From NCBI RefSeq assembly GCF_030733845.1, contig NZ_CP132313.1:62001-126000 (forward strand): DNA of 64,000 nucleotides. Reading direction: 5' to 3'. The notes below the pieces were generated by a model, which saw nothing but the letters and a program-made list of their open reading frames with translations, ran no database searches and was not told where the DNA came from. Source of the DNA: Shinella zoogloeoides. Its GTDB lineage: Bacteria > Pseudomonadota > Alphaproteobacteria > Rhizobiales > Rhizobiaceae. Position 1 is the first letter of the stretch. Each line of letters starts with the position of its first letter. A program made the translations under genes and the position numbers. Below, piece after piece: positions 1-7,449 of this stretch.

Positions 1-1097
1 GCGGCCTTCGTCATGTCGACGAGGCCCGGCTGGTTCGGAAACTTGTCCACGGTGCCCTTCTTGAGGAACTCGCGGTCGAGCGTCACATCCATGTTGCCGG
101 TGTGGAAGAGGCCGAGCAGCTTCTCCTGGTTCGAGCCGGCCGCCGCGGCCAGTTCCGTCTTGTCGATCGCCAGCGCATAGCCGGCATTCTTGAATTCGGC
201 GATATAGTCCTTGTCGTCCTTGCGCTTGGAACCCGGCACGTCCTTGCCGAGGAAGTAGGCCGAGCCGCCGCCGAGCAGCACGTCCGGCTTGACGTCGAGC
301 ATCATGCCGACGATCTCGGCCTTGTCGGCGCGCTTGCGGGTGTGGGCAACGAGCGCGGCGGGCGTCGCATCCTCGACTTCGGCGGTCGTGACGATGCCGA
401 CGGCTTTTTTCGTGGTGCGGCGCAGCGCCTCGGCAATGGTCTCGACCTTGGGATCGTCAAGGCTCTCCGGCGTGCGGTCGGCATAGACGCCGAGCGCGTT
501 GACGCGCGACTTGTGGCCGGTCATGTAGGCCGATGCGGTGTTGGCGCTGTCGGTCGCGATCGAATGCGTGGAGGACGTGCCGATGAAGGCGACCGGCGGG
601 ATGTCGTCCATGGCGAGGCGGCCGTCGGCCTTGCCCTCGGTCATGCCCTTGGACATGATGCGCGCGCCGGTGCGGTGGGCGACGGAGAGGCCGTCGGCGA
701 TCATGAAGATGATGTTCTTGGCCTTCGGTTCCGCGACGGTCTCATAGACGTCCCAGGCGACCGACTTGGCTTCGCTGCCTGCCGAAACCTCGACCTTGTA
801 GGCGCCGGCAACGCCGATCGTCAGGCCGCGCAGGATGAGCGCAGAGCCCAGCACCTTGTCCTCGGCGCCCTTTTCCTCGGCAACGAATTCGGCCTTCTTG
901 CCGAAGACGGCCTCATAGTCCTGGCCGTTGACGGTGACCTTCACGTCTTCCGGCTTCACCACGGCATCGAACTCGACCTTGAAGTCGAAGGGCGAGCCGA
1001 CGAGGATCGTCGCGCGGTCGAGCGGATAGACGGTCGCCGCCTCGGCGGCGCCTGCGAGCATCGTGGCGGATGCGAGGGCAAGGAGAAGTTTACGCAT
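1..1097 (-). CDS. Alkaline phosphatase (PhoA superfamily), 3' end outside window
   Basis: Hydrolyses phosphate monoesters in the periplasm. Translation from ATG 1097 gives a signal peptide (MRKLLLALASATMLAGAAEA), then about 100 residues of an Ig-like N-terminal region, then the catalytic core. In the core IADG (D135) is the first metal ligand and ATDSANTASAY carries the nucleophile S184, as in the DSA motif of E. coli PhoA. HKSRVNALGVYAD after it is also family-typical. The gene runs off the left edge after about 365 codons, so later metal ligands are not visible. The start is the only good one, just before the hydrophobic signal. Two ATGAC-type half sites lie upstream but are weak. Family assignment is firm; substrate is not known. 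Confidence 0.93.
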   Translation of the reverse strand, partial: MRKLLLALASATMLAGAAEAATVYPLDRATILVGSPFDFKVEFDAVVKPEDVKVTVNGQDYEAVFGKKAEFVAEEKGAEDKVLGSALILRGLTIGVAGAYKVEVSAGSEAKSVAWDVYETVAEPKAKNIIFMIADGLSVAHRTGARIMSKGMTEGKADGRLAMDDIPPVAFIGTSSTHSIATDSANTASAYMTGHKSRVNALGVYADRTPESLDDPKVETIAEALRRTTKKAVGIVTTAEVEDATPAALVAHTRKRADKAEIVGMMLDVKPDVLLGGGSAYFLGKDVPGSKRKDDKDYIAEFKNAGYALAIDKTELAAAAGSNQEKLLGLFHTGNMDVTLDREFLKKGTVDKFPNQPGLVDMTKA

Positions 1098-1149
1098 GGG
1101 GAGTGCCTCTCTTGAGCGGTGCGTTGCCCCCTTGCGATAAGAACCCTCC

Positions 1150-1174
1150 ATGACAGGCGTATTACATATGACGA
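1150..1174 (-). promoter_or_regulatory. Possible PhoB half sites upstream of the phosphatase
   Basis: The minus strand carries CTGTCAT (1150-1156) and TCGTCAT (1168-1174), both resembling the CTGTCAT unit of the PhoB box. They lie 18 bp apart, not at the usual 11-bp period, so this is a weak call supported mainly by the phosphatase downstream. Nothing else is visible in the 190 bp between the divergent genes. Confidence 0.22.
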
Positions 1175-1288
1175 GCCGCGGTGGAAAAGCCTGCCTCCGC
1201 CTCTCACCGCGCCGGAGGCGGATGCGGTGTCGCTTGCGGACGGATCGATGTAGGTTGGCGGTGATTCTCAGCATCGACCCGCAGGCCC

Positions 1289-1957
1289 ATGGAAACGTCG
1301 CTCTATCCACCCGTCAAAACCTTTCTCGAAAAGGCCGGCTATGTCGTCAAGGGCGAGGTCGGCGGCTGCGATATCGTCGGTCTCAGTGAGGACGATCCGC
1401 CAGTCGTCGTGATCTGCGAGCTGAAATTGAGCTTCAATCTGGAACTGATCCTGCAGGCCGTCGACCGGGCCGCGATCTCGGACGAGGTCTGGATCGCCGC
1501 GAGGGTTTCGGCCAAGGGCAGGGGGCGGGAGGCCGACAGGCGCTACCGCGATCTTTGCCGCAGGCTCGGCATCGGCATGCTCGGCATTTCCGATGCCGGT
1601 GACGTCAGCATCATCGTCGGCTCCGTATCGCCCATGCCGCGGACCAACCCGAAACGGCGCTCGCGGCTCCTGCGTGAACATCAAAAGAGGCGTGGCGATC
1701 CGGCGCTCGGCGGCAGCACGCGCACGCCCCTCATGACGGCCTACCGCCAGCAGGCGCTCGGCTGCGCGGCAGCGCTGGAGGCCGGGCCGCTGCGCGTGCG
1801 CGAGATCCGCCCGGGCGTTCCGGAGGCCGGCAAGATCCTGCTTTCCAACGTATACGGCTGGTTCGAGCGGCTTGACAGGGGTGTCTATGGGCTGACGGAT
1901 GCCGGTCGCGAGGCATTGCGGCGATGGCCGCAGCCCGGCGTAGCGGCCGCCGAATAG
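1289..1957 (+). CDS. DUF2161 family protein, PD-(D/E)XK nuclease-like fold
   Basis: A 222-residue soluble protein. The N-terminal half has the PD-(D/E)XK arrangement: GGCDIVGL with D28, then VVVICELKLSF with E44 and K46. The C-terminal part (about 150-220) looks like a small winged-helix or DNA-binding extension (LSNVYGWFERLDRGVYGLTDAG). DUF2161 proteins are common in Rhizobiales and are annotated as PD-(D/E)XK-type phosphodiesterases, but their target is not established. It stands alone: the phosphatase is divergent and the next gene has its own promoter-like sequence. ATG 1289 is the natural start because it precedes the conserved N-terminus. Confidence 0.85.
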   Translation: METSLYPPVKTFLEKAGYVVKGEVGGCDIVGLSEDDPPVVVICELKLSFNLELILQAVDRAAISDEVWIAARVSAKGRGREADRRYRDLCRRLGIGMLGISDAGDVSIIVGSVSPMPRTNPKRRSRLLREHQKRRGDPALGGSTRTPLMTAYRQQALGCAAALEAGPLRVREIRPGVPEAGKILLSNVYGWFERLDRGVYGLTDAGREALRRWPQPGVAAAE

Positions 1958-1992
1958 CGCCTACGGGGATAGTGCTCCCGGCAAGCCATGCC

Positions 1993-2020
1993 TTGGTAAG
2001 GCCGGCACGCGCGCTATATG
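1993..2020 (+). promoter_or_regulatory. Candidate housekeeping promoter for the small proline-rich gene
   Basis: TTGGTA (1993-1998) and TATATG (2015-2020) are separated by 16 bp, about 38 bp upstream of the ATG at 2058. The match is moderate and is judged by eye only. Confidence 0.38.
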
Positions 2021-2057
2021 GCGTGGTGGACCCATCGAACGCCGCAAGGAGTGCAGC

Positions 2058-2234
2058 ATGGCCATCATTCCGAACGAACCCGATCCCGGCCCGAACCCGA
2101 TCCCCGATATCCCGCCAATCGGCGAGCCTGCGCCGCCGATCAAGGAGCCGGAGCCCGATCGCCTGCCGGACGAGGAGCCCAATCCGACCCCGGACGAGAA
2201 CGACGACCCAGCCAAGCAGGTTCGCCCCCTGTAG
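2058..2234 (+). CDS. Small acidic proline-rich protein (58 aa)
   Basis: A 58-residue open frame begins at ATG 2058 with AGGAG seven bases upstream and ends at TAG 2232-2234. About a third of the residues are proline, with many Asp and Glu and repeated P-x-P and EP/NP units (for example NEPDPGPNPIPDIPPIGEP). There is no hydrophobic stretch, no cysteine and no signal peptide, so it should be a soluble, extended, disordered polypeptide. No function can be assigned. A promoter-like pair upstream, a good ribosome binding site and the biased composition argue that it is a real gene. Confidence 0.68.
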   Translation: MAIIPNEPDPGPNPIPDIPPIGEPAPPIKEPEPDRLPDEEPNPTPDENDDPAKQVRPL

Positions 2235-2277
2235 GTATCTTCCTCCGGAAAGCGCCCGGGTCGTCTTCACACGCCCT

Positions 2278-2328
2278 ATGTTGAATACATAACATCATTG
2301 TTGACCAATGGGGAATATATAACATACT
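2278..2328 (+). promoter_or_regulatory. Promoter with paired 18-bp operator-like repeats
   Basis: Two 18-bp repeats lie exactly 30 bp apart: ATGTTGAATACATAACAT (2278-2295) and ATGGGGAATATATAACAT (2308-2325), 15 of 18 bases identical. The first is also an inverted repeat (ATGTT-N8-AACAT). TTGACC (2301-2306) and CATACT (2323-2328) with a 16-bp spacer form a good promoter, and the second repeat fills the spacer. A regulator bound here would block polymerase. The RpiR protein encoded at 8903 in the same cluster is the obvious candidate. Confidence 0.6.
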
Positions 2329-2375
2329 CTCCTCAATGTGTCTGGCGGCACGTTGGATCTCGGGAGGAGAGAAAG

Positions 2376-3923
2376 ATGAATTTTTGGAGCAGACCTCGCA
2401 TGCGGGCGAAAGGTTCGGCACTGCGCGGCATGACGGTTCTGGCCGTGGGGCTGATTGCGTTCGAGCCGGCTTTGGCGGCCGATGTCATTCGCATCGCCTC
2501 GCCCTACCAGACCACGACATTGGACCCGATGCGTTCGGCGGCGGCAGGCAATATCGAGACCTACGGCCAGCTCTATTCGCGCCTGCTTCGGCGCAATTCC
2601 GAGACCGGCGCGCTGGAGCCGGGGCTGGCCGAGAAGTGGGACATTTCCGAGGACGGCAAGACCTACACGTTCCATCTGCGCGATGCCCAGTTCTCCGACG
2701 GGTCGCCGATCACGGCCGACGACGTGGCTTTCAGCCTCGACCGTATCCGCAGCGACAAGAAATCGGCCTATCCGGCGCCGCTGGGCTCGGTGGAGTCGCT
2801 GACGGCGGCCGATCCGAAAACGGTCGTGGTCAAGCTCAAATCCGCCTTCGCGCCGTTCCTCGGCAATGCCGAAATCTGGAACATGGGCATCGTGTCCAAG
2901 GCCGATGTGGAAAAGCGCGGCGAGGACGAGGCCTTTTCCACGGTCCCGGTGACATCAGGGCCCTACGAGGTCAAGCAGTGGAAGCCGAACGAGCGGCTTA
3001 TCCTCGAGCCCAACCCGCACTATTGGCGCGAGGGCTATCCGAAATCGGACGCCACGGTCGAGCTGATCGAGATCGCATCGCCCGAAACCCGCATCGCCAT
3101 GCTGAAGGCCGGCGAGATCGATGCGGTGCGCGCGGTGCCGTGGGCGCAGATCGACGAACTGAAGACCGTCGAGACGATCGACATGCGGATGGAGCCTTCG
3201 ACCACCATCTACATGACCCTGCTCAACCACAAGCGCGAGCCCTTCTCCAACCTGAGGGCGCGCCAGGCGGCGGGCATGGCGATCGACAACAAGGCCATGG
3301 CCAAGGCCATCACGCGCGGCTATGCCGAGCCGGCAAACACCACATTGCCGGGCAGCGTCGATTTCCACGACAAGGACTATCCGGGCATTCCCCACGATCC
3401 GGCCAAGGCGAAGGAACTGCTCGCCGAATCCGGCATGGCCGGGCACGAGGTAAAAATCCTGGCGACCGCCGATGCGCCGTCCCAGCAGACGGCGCTGCTG
3501 ATCCAGGCGCAGTGGCAGGCGATCGGCCTTAAACCCGTCATCGTCAATGTCGATGGCGGCGCCTGGTGGGATGCCACCGGCAAGGGCGACTACGACGCGG
3601 CGGCCAACTGGTGGTACAACGAGACGCCCGATCCCGACCTTGCCGTGCGCTGGGCCGTGTGCGGTAGCTGCGGCTCGAACTCCTACAACACCTTCTATGC
3701 GAACCCGAAGGTGGACGAACTGGTGGAGCAGGGCACCAAGGAGGCCGACGAGGCCAAGCGCGCGGAGATCTACAAGGAGATTCAGAGGATCACCACCGAG
3801 GAGGTCGCGCAGATCCCGCTCTACTATGCGCCGAACGCGGTGGCCTATTCGAAGCGCCTCCAAGGCCTCAAGCTGACGCCTTCGCTGCAATGGACCCTGG
3901 AAGAGACATCCATCGGCCAGTGA
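2376..3923 (+). CDS. Peptide-type ABC transporter substrate-binding protein (SBP family 5)
   Basis: Periplasmic binding protein of 515 residues that delivers a peptide-like ligand to the two permeases downstream. The start at ATG 2376 follows a strong GGGAGGAG site and gives a signal peptide ending FEPALAA; an earlier in-frame ATG would only add residues before the signal. Family features are DVIRIASPYQTTTLDPM at the mature N-terminus, EPGLAEKWDISEDGKTYTFH, and the LxPNPHYW region. A strong hairpin follows the gene, so this product is probably made in excess over the permeases. Ligand is inferred from the hydrolases in the cluster: an amide- or oligomer-type compound. Confidence 0.93.
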   Translation: MNFWSRPRMRAKGSALRGMTVLAVGLIAFEPALAADVIRIASPYQTTTLDPMRSAAAGNIETYGQLYSRLLRRNSETGALEPGLAEKWDISEDGKTYTFHLRDAQFSDGSPITADDVAFSLDRIRSDKKSAYPAPLGSVESLTAADPKTVVVKLKSAFAPFLGNAEIWNMGIVSKADVEKRGEDEAFSTVPVTSGPYEVKQWKPNERLILEPNPHYWREGYPKSDATVELIEIASPETRIAMLKAGEIDAVRAVPWAQIDELKTVETIDMRMEPSTTIYMTLLNHKREPFSNLRARQAAGMAIDNKAMAKAITRGYAEPANTTLPGSVDFHDKDYPGIPHDPAKAKELLAESGMAGHEVKILATADAPSQQTALLIQAQWQAIGLKPVIVNVDGGAWWDATGKGDYDAAANWWYNETPDPDLAVRWAVCGSCGSNSYNTFYANPKVDELVEQGTKEADEAKRAEIYKEIQRITTEEVAQIPLYYAPNAVAYSKRLQGLKLTPSLQWTLEETSIGQ

Positions 3924-3930
3924 GCCGCCT

Positions 3931-3963
3931 CAAGCGCGCCCCGAAGAGGGGCGCGCCCTTGAA
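3931..3963 (+). promoter_or_regulatory. Intra-operon hairpin after the binding-protein gene
   Basis: GCGCGCCCC (3935-3943) and GGGGCGCGC (3949-3957) form a perfect 9-bp stem with a GAAGA loop; TCAA and TTGA extend it with a small bulge. It has no U-tract. Such stems between an SBP gene and its permease genes usually stabilise the upstream mRNA and lower readthrough. Confidence 0.65.
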
Positions 3964-3983
3964 GCTTAAACCGGAGAACCGGA

Positions 3984-4922
3984 TTGCCCCTTCTGCAACT
4001 CCTTGCGCGGCGCCTGCTGCAACTGGTCGGCGTGCTCGCCGGCATCAGTCTCGTGACGTTCCTGCTTGTGCACATGGCCCCCGGCGATCCGGCGCGGCTT
4101 CTTGCCGGGGAGAGGGCCAGCGCCGAGACCATCGCGGCGATCCGCTCGCAATACGGGCTGGACCTGCCGCTCTGGCGTCAGTTCCTGACCTATCTCGCAA
4201 ACCTGCTTTCGGGTGATATCGGCCTGTCGCTGCGCTTCCAGCGGCCGGTCAGCCAGCTTATCGAGCAATTCATGTGGCCGACGCTGTTCCTCACCGTCTA
4301 CGTCATCTGCCTCGCCATCCCGCCGACGGTCGCACTCGCCATTCTCGGCGCGCGCCGACCGGGCGGCGTCGCCGACCAGATCATCCGTCTGGTGGGCATT
4401 GCGGGCCTCACAATTCCGGTGTTCTGGCTCGGCATCATGATGTCGCGCTTCTTCGGCGTCAGCCTCGGCTGGTTCCCCGTGTCCGGCTACGGCACGGGTT
4501 TCACCGGGCACCTGCATCACCTCTTCCTGCCTGCGGTATCGACCGCCATCTGGCTGGTGCCGGTCCTCACGCAGAGCCTGCGCGCCGCCCTGATCGAGAA
4601 GACGACCGCCGATTTCGTCACGGCCGCGCGGGCGCAGGGCGCCACGGAACGCCAGATCTTCTGGCAGACCATGCTGCCGAACGCCGTGCTGCCGACGCTC
4701 AACCTGCTCGGCGTCATGGTGGCCTTCATGATCGGCGGCGCCGTCATCGTCGAGACCGTCTATGCGGTGCCGGGCCTCGGCACGCTGATGGTCAACGCGC
4801 TGCTGGGCCGCGACTATTACGTCGTGCAGGGGCTGACACTGGTCTTCGCGGTCTCGACCGTGCTGATCACGCTGTTCGTGGATTTGCTCACCGCCTTCAT
4901 CGATCCGCGCGTCCGGCTCTGA
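3984..4922 (+). CDS. ABC transporter permease, DppB type
   Basis: Inner-membrane permease of 312 residues with six predicted membrane segments and the periplasmic loop typical of DppB/OppB. The EAA loop is visible as AARAQGATERQIFWQTMLPN, followed by GGAVIVETVYAVPGLGTLMV, a strong family signature. The start codon is TTG 3984, preceded by CCGGAGAA; no ATG is available before the first helix. It lies 60 bp after the binding-protein gene and 11 bp before the second permease, clearly one operon. Confidence 0.93.
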   Translation: MPLLQLLARRLLQLVGVLAGISLVTFLLVHMAPGDPARLLAGERASAETIAAIRSQYGLDLPLWRQFLTYLANLLSGDIGLSLRFQRPVSQLIEQFMWPTLFLTVYVICLAIPPTVALAILGARRPGGVADQIIRLVGIAGLTIPVFWLGIMMSRFFGVSLGWFPVSGYGTGFTGHLHHLFLPAVSTAIWLVPVLTQSLRAALIEKTTADFVTAARAQGATERQIFWQTMLPNAVLPTLNLLGVMVAFMIGGAVIVETVYAVPGLGTLMVNALLGRDYYVVQGLTLVFAVSTVLITLFVDLLTAFIDPRVRL

Positions 4923-4933
4923 GGAGATCGCAC

Positions 4934-5785
4934 ATGGCCGAAAGCCCCGCTCTGGCGCAGACCGCGCCCGCCATCCGCCGCATCACGCCCACCATGCTGG
5001 TCGCGCTCGCCATCCTCCTCGGGTGGTTGGTGCTGGCGCTGGCGGCTCCGTTGATCGCGCCCTACGACCCCGATGCCATCGACATCATGAACATGCTCTC
5101 GCCGCCGAGCGCCATCCATTGGTTCGGCACGGACCAGGTCGGCCGCGACGTCTTCTCGCGGGTCCTTTTCGCAAGCCGCGTCGATCTGCTGCTGTGCGTG
5201 GCCGGCGTGCTTCCACCGCTGCTGATCGGCACGACCATCGGCCTGCTGAGCGGCTATTTCGGTGGCGTGGTCGACAATGTGTTCATGCGTATCTACGACC
5301 TCACCGTCGCGTTCCCGTTCTTCGTGCTGGTGCTGGCCATCGTCGGCGTGCTCGGGCCGGGGCTCCTCAACTTCATCCTGGCGCTGACGCTCGTCGGTTG
5401 GGTCAGCTATGCGCGCCTGGTGCGTGCGCAGGTGCTGACGATCCGGGAAAGCGAGTATATCCAGGCGGCCAAGTGCCTCGGCTATTCGCCGGCCGCCATC
5501 CTCGGCCATCACGTGCTGCCGAACGCCATCGGGCCTGTCATCGCCTATGCGGTCAGCGACGCCGTGCTCGTCATGCTGGCCGGCGCGAGCTTCGGCTTCC
5601 TCGGCATGGGTGCGCAGCCGCCGCTCGCCGAATGGGGCGTCATGATCGCCGACGGACAGGCATTCGTGCAGCAGGCCTGGTGGATATGCCTGTTTCCGGG
5701 TCTGGCCGCGATCTCGCTCGGCCTCGGCTTTGCGTTGCTCGGCGATGGATTGGGACAGATACAGCGCAGGGGAGTTACGGCATGA
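4934..5785 (+). CDS. ABC transporter permease, DppC type
   Basis: Second permease subunit, 283 residues. The N-terminal DppC region is followed by GTDQVGRDVFSRVLFASRVDL, a DppC/OppC hallmark (FGTDxxGRDxxSR), and an EAA loop (YIQAAKCLGYSPAAILGHHV). ATG 4934 follows GAGGAG. Its TGA overlaps the ATG of the ATPase gene (ATGA at 5782-5785), indicating translational coupling. Confidence 0.93.
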   Translation: MAESPALAQTAPAIRRITPTMLVALAILLGWLVLALAAPLIAPYDPDAIDIMNMLSPPSAIHWFGTDQVGRDVFSRVLFASRVDLLLCVAGVLPPLLIGTTIGLLSGYFGGVVDNVFMRIYDLTVAFPFFVLVLAIVGVLGPGLLNFILALTLVGWVSYARLVRAQVLTIRESEYIQAAKCLGYSPAAILGHHVLPNAIGPVIAYAVSDAVLVMLAGASFGFLGMGAQPPLAEWGVMIADGQAFVQQAWWICLFPGLAAISLGLGFALLGDGLGQIQRRGVTA

Positions 5786-7449
5786 GCGCGCTGGAAACCG
5801 GCAAGCCGCCGCTGCTTGACGTCAGGAACCTTTCCGTCAGCTTCGGCGGCTTTGCGGCGGTCAGGAACGTCTCGTTCACGCTCCAGCCGGGAGAGATCCT
5901 CGGCATCGTCGGCGAAAGCGGCTCGGGCAAGTCCGTGACCTGCCGCGCCGTGATGCGGCTCCTGACCGGTGCGGCGCAGGCCGAGGGCACGGTCGCGCTC
6001 GACGGACAGGATCTGCTGGCGCTCGGTGAGGAAGAACTGTGCGCCATTCGCGGCCGCGACATCGGCATGATCTTCCAGAACCCGGCCTCGCATCTCGATC
6101 CGCTGCGCCGCATCGGCCAGCAGGTCGCAAGCCCGATGATCCGTCATCTCGGCCTCGGCCGGCGCGAAGGCTTGCGCCGGGCGGTCAAGCTGCTGGACGA
6201 CGTGGGCATCCGCGAGCCGGAAAAGCGCGCGCGGTCCTATCCGCACGAATTTTCCGGCGGCATGAAACAGCGCGCGATGATCGCCGCCGCCATCGGCTGC
6301 GAGCCGAAGCTGCTGATCGCGGACGAGCCGACGACCGCCCTCGACGTCACCGTTCAGGCGCGCATCCTGCAGCTTCTCAAGGAACTCAACCGCAAGACCG
6401 GGCTGGCGATGATTCTAATCTCGCACGACCTCGGCGTCGTCGCGGATATCTGCTCGCGCGTGGTGGTGATGCGAAACGGCGAGGTGGTGGAGCAGGGGCC
6501 GATCGACGACGTCATCAACCGGCCGCGCCATCCCTATACGCGGCTGCTGATCGAATCCCAGCCCGGCCGCAAGACCTATGGCACGGCCGGCGGCCCGGAC
6601 CGGGAAATGCCGTTGCTCAGCATCGAGAACCTCTCGGTATCCTTTTCCGCCGGGCAGGGCCTGCTGGGCGGGCTGGCCGGCGGCGGCAATTCCTTCCGTG
6701 CGCTCGATGGCGTGGACCTCACGATCAATGCCGGCGAAACGGTCGGCATCGTCGGCGAAAGCGGTTCCGGCAAGAGCACGCTGGCCCGATCGATCATCCG
6801 CCTGAACACACCGAGCGGCGGGGCGATCCGCCTCGAGGGACAGGATGTCGGCGCGCTCGCCGGCGCGGCGCTGACGGCGTTCCGCCGCCGCGTGCAGATG
6901 GTGTTCCAGAACCCGTACGATTCGCTCAATCCCCGCCTGACGATCGCCGAGGCCGTCGCCGAGCCGATCTGGCGGCACGGCCTTGCGGATCGGAAAACGG
7001 CGCAGAAAGAAGCCGACGCGTTGCTGGAAATGGTGGAACTGCCAAGCAGCCTGCGCGATCGCAAGCCGCGCCAGCTCTCCGGCGGGCAATGCCAGCGCGT
7101 CGGCCTTGCGCGGGCCCTTGCGCTGAAGCCCCAGCTGCTCATCGCCGACGAGATCACCTCGGCGCTCGATGTCACGACGCAGGCGCAGATTCTGGAATTG
7201 CTCGTGCGGCTTCAGCGTGAGCGGTCGCTGACGTTGCTCTATATCTCGCACGACCTCTCCGTGGTCAGCAGCCTTTGCCAGCGCGTCTACGTCTTCAAGG
7301 CGGGGCGCATCGTGGAACAGGGCGTGGCGCGGCAGGTTCTGACCACGCCGCAGGACCCCTATACCCAGGCGCTGGTGGGCTCGCTGGCCCGCCTGCCAGC
7401 TGCACAGACAACCTCTTCATTACAATCGGTATCGACCCATGCGCCTTGA
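5782..7449 (+). CDS. Fused double ABC ATPase (DppD-DppF type)
   Basis: One polypeptide of 555 residues carries both ATPase domains that power the importer; many relatives keep them as two proteins. Domain 1 has Walker A GESGSGKS (44-51), signature FSGGMKQR and Walker B LLIADEPT. Domain 2 starts near residue 276 and has GESGSGKST, LSGGQCQR and LLIADEITSALD. Each domain is followed by the peptide-transporter C-terminal extension with the HPYTRLL or DPYTQALV motif. ATG 5782 is coupled to the permease stop, and the 3' end overlaps the amidase gene by 11 bp. Confidence 0.93.
   Translation: MSALETGKPPLLDVRNLSVSFGGFAAVRNVSFTLQPGEILGIVGESGSGKSVTCRAVMRLLTGAAQAEGTVALDGQDLLALGEEELCAIRGRDIGMIFQNPASHLDPLRRIGQQVASPMIRHLGLGRREGLRRAVKLLDDVGIREPEKRARSYPHEFSGGMKQRAMIAAAIGCEPKLLIADEPTTALDVTVQARILQLLKELNRKTGLAMILISHDLGVVADICSRVVVMRNGEVVEQGPIDDVINRPRHPYTRLLIESQPGRKTYGTAGGPDREMPLLSIENLSVSFSAGQGLLGGLAGGGNSFRALDGVDLTINAGETVGIVGESGSGKSTLARSIIRLNTPSGGAIRLEGQDVGALAGAALTAFRRRVQMVFQNPYDSLNPRLTIAEAVAEPIWRHGLADRKTAQKEADALLEMVELPSSLRDRKPRQLSGGQCQRVGLARALALKPQLLIADEITSALDVTTQAQILELLVRLQRERSLTLLYISHDLSVVSSLCQRVYVFKAGRIVEQGVARQVLTTPQDPYTQALVGSLARLPAAQTTSSLQSVSTHAP

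Noticed and set aside
102..1115. Long plus-strand open frame opposite the alkaline phosphatase
   Set aside because: The minus strand has the signal peptide and catalytic motifs; the plus frame is His/Arg/Gly-rich shadow coding typical of GC-rich DNA.
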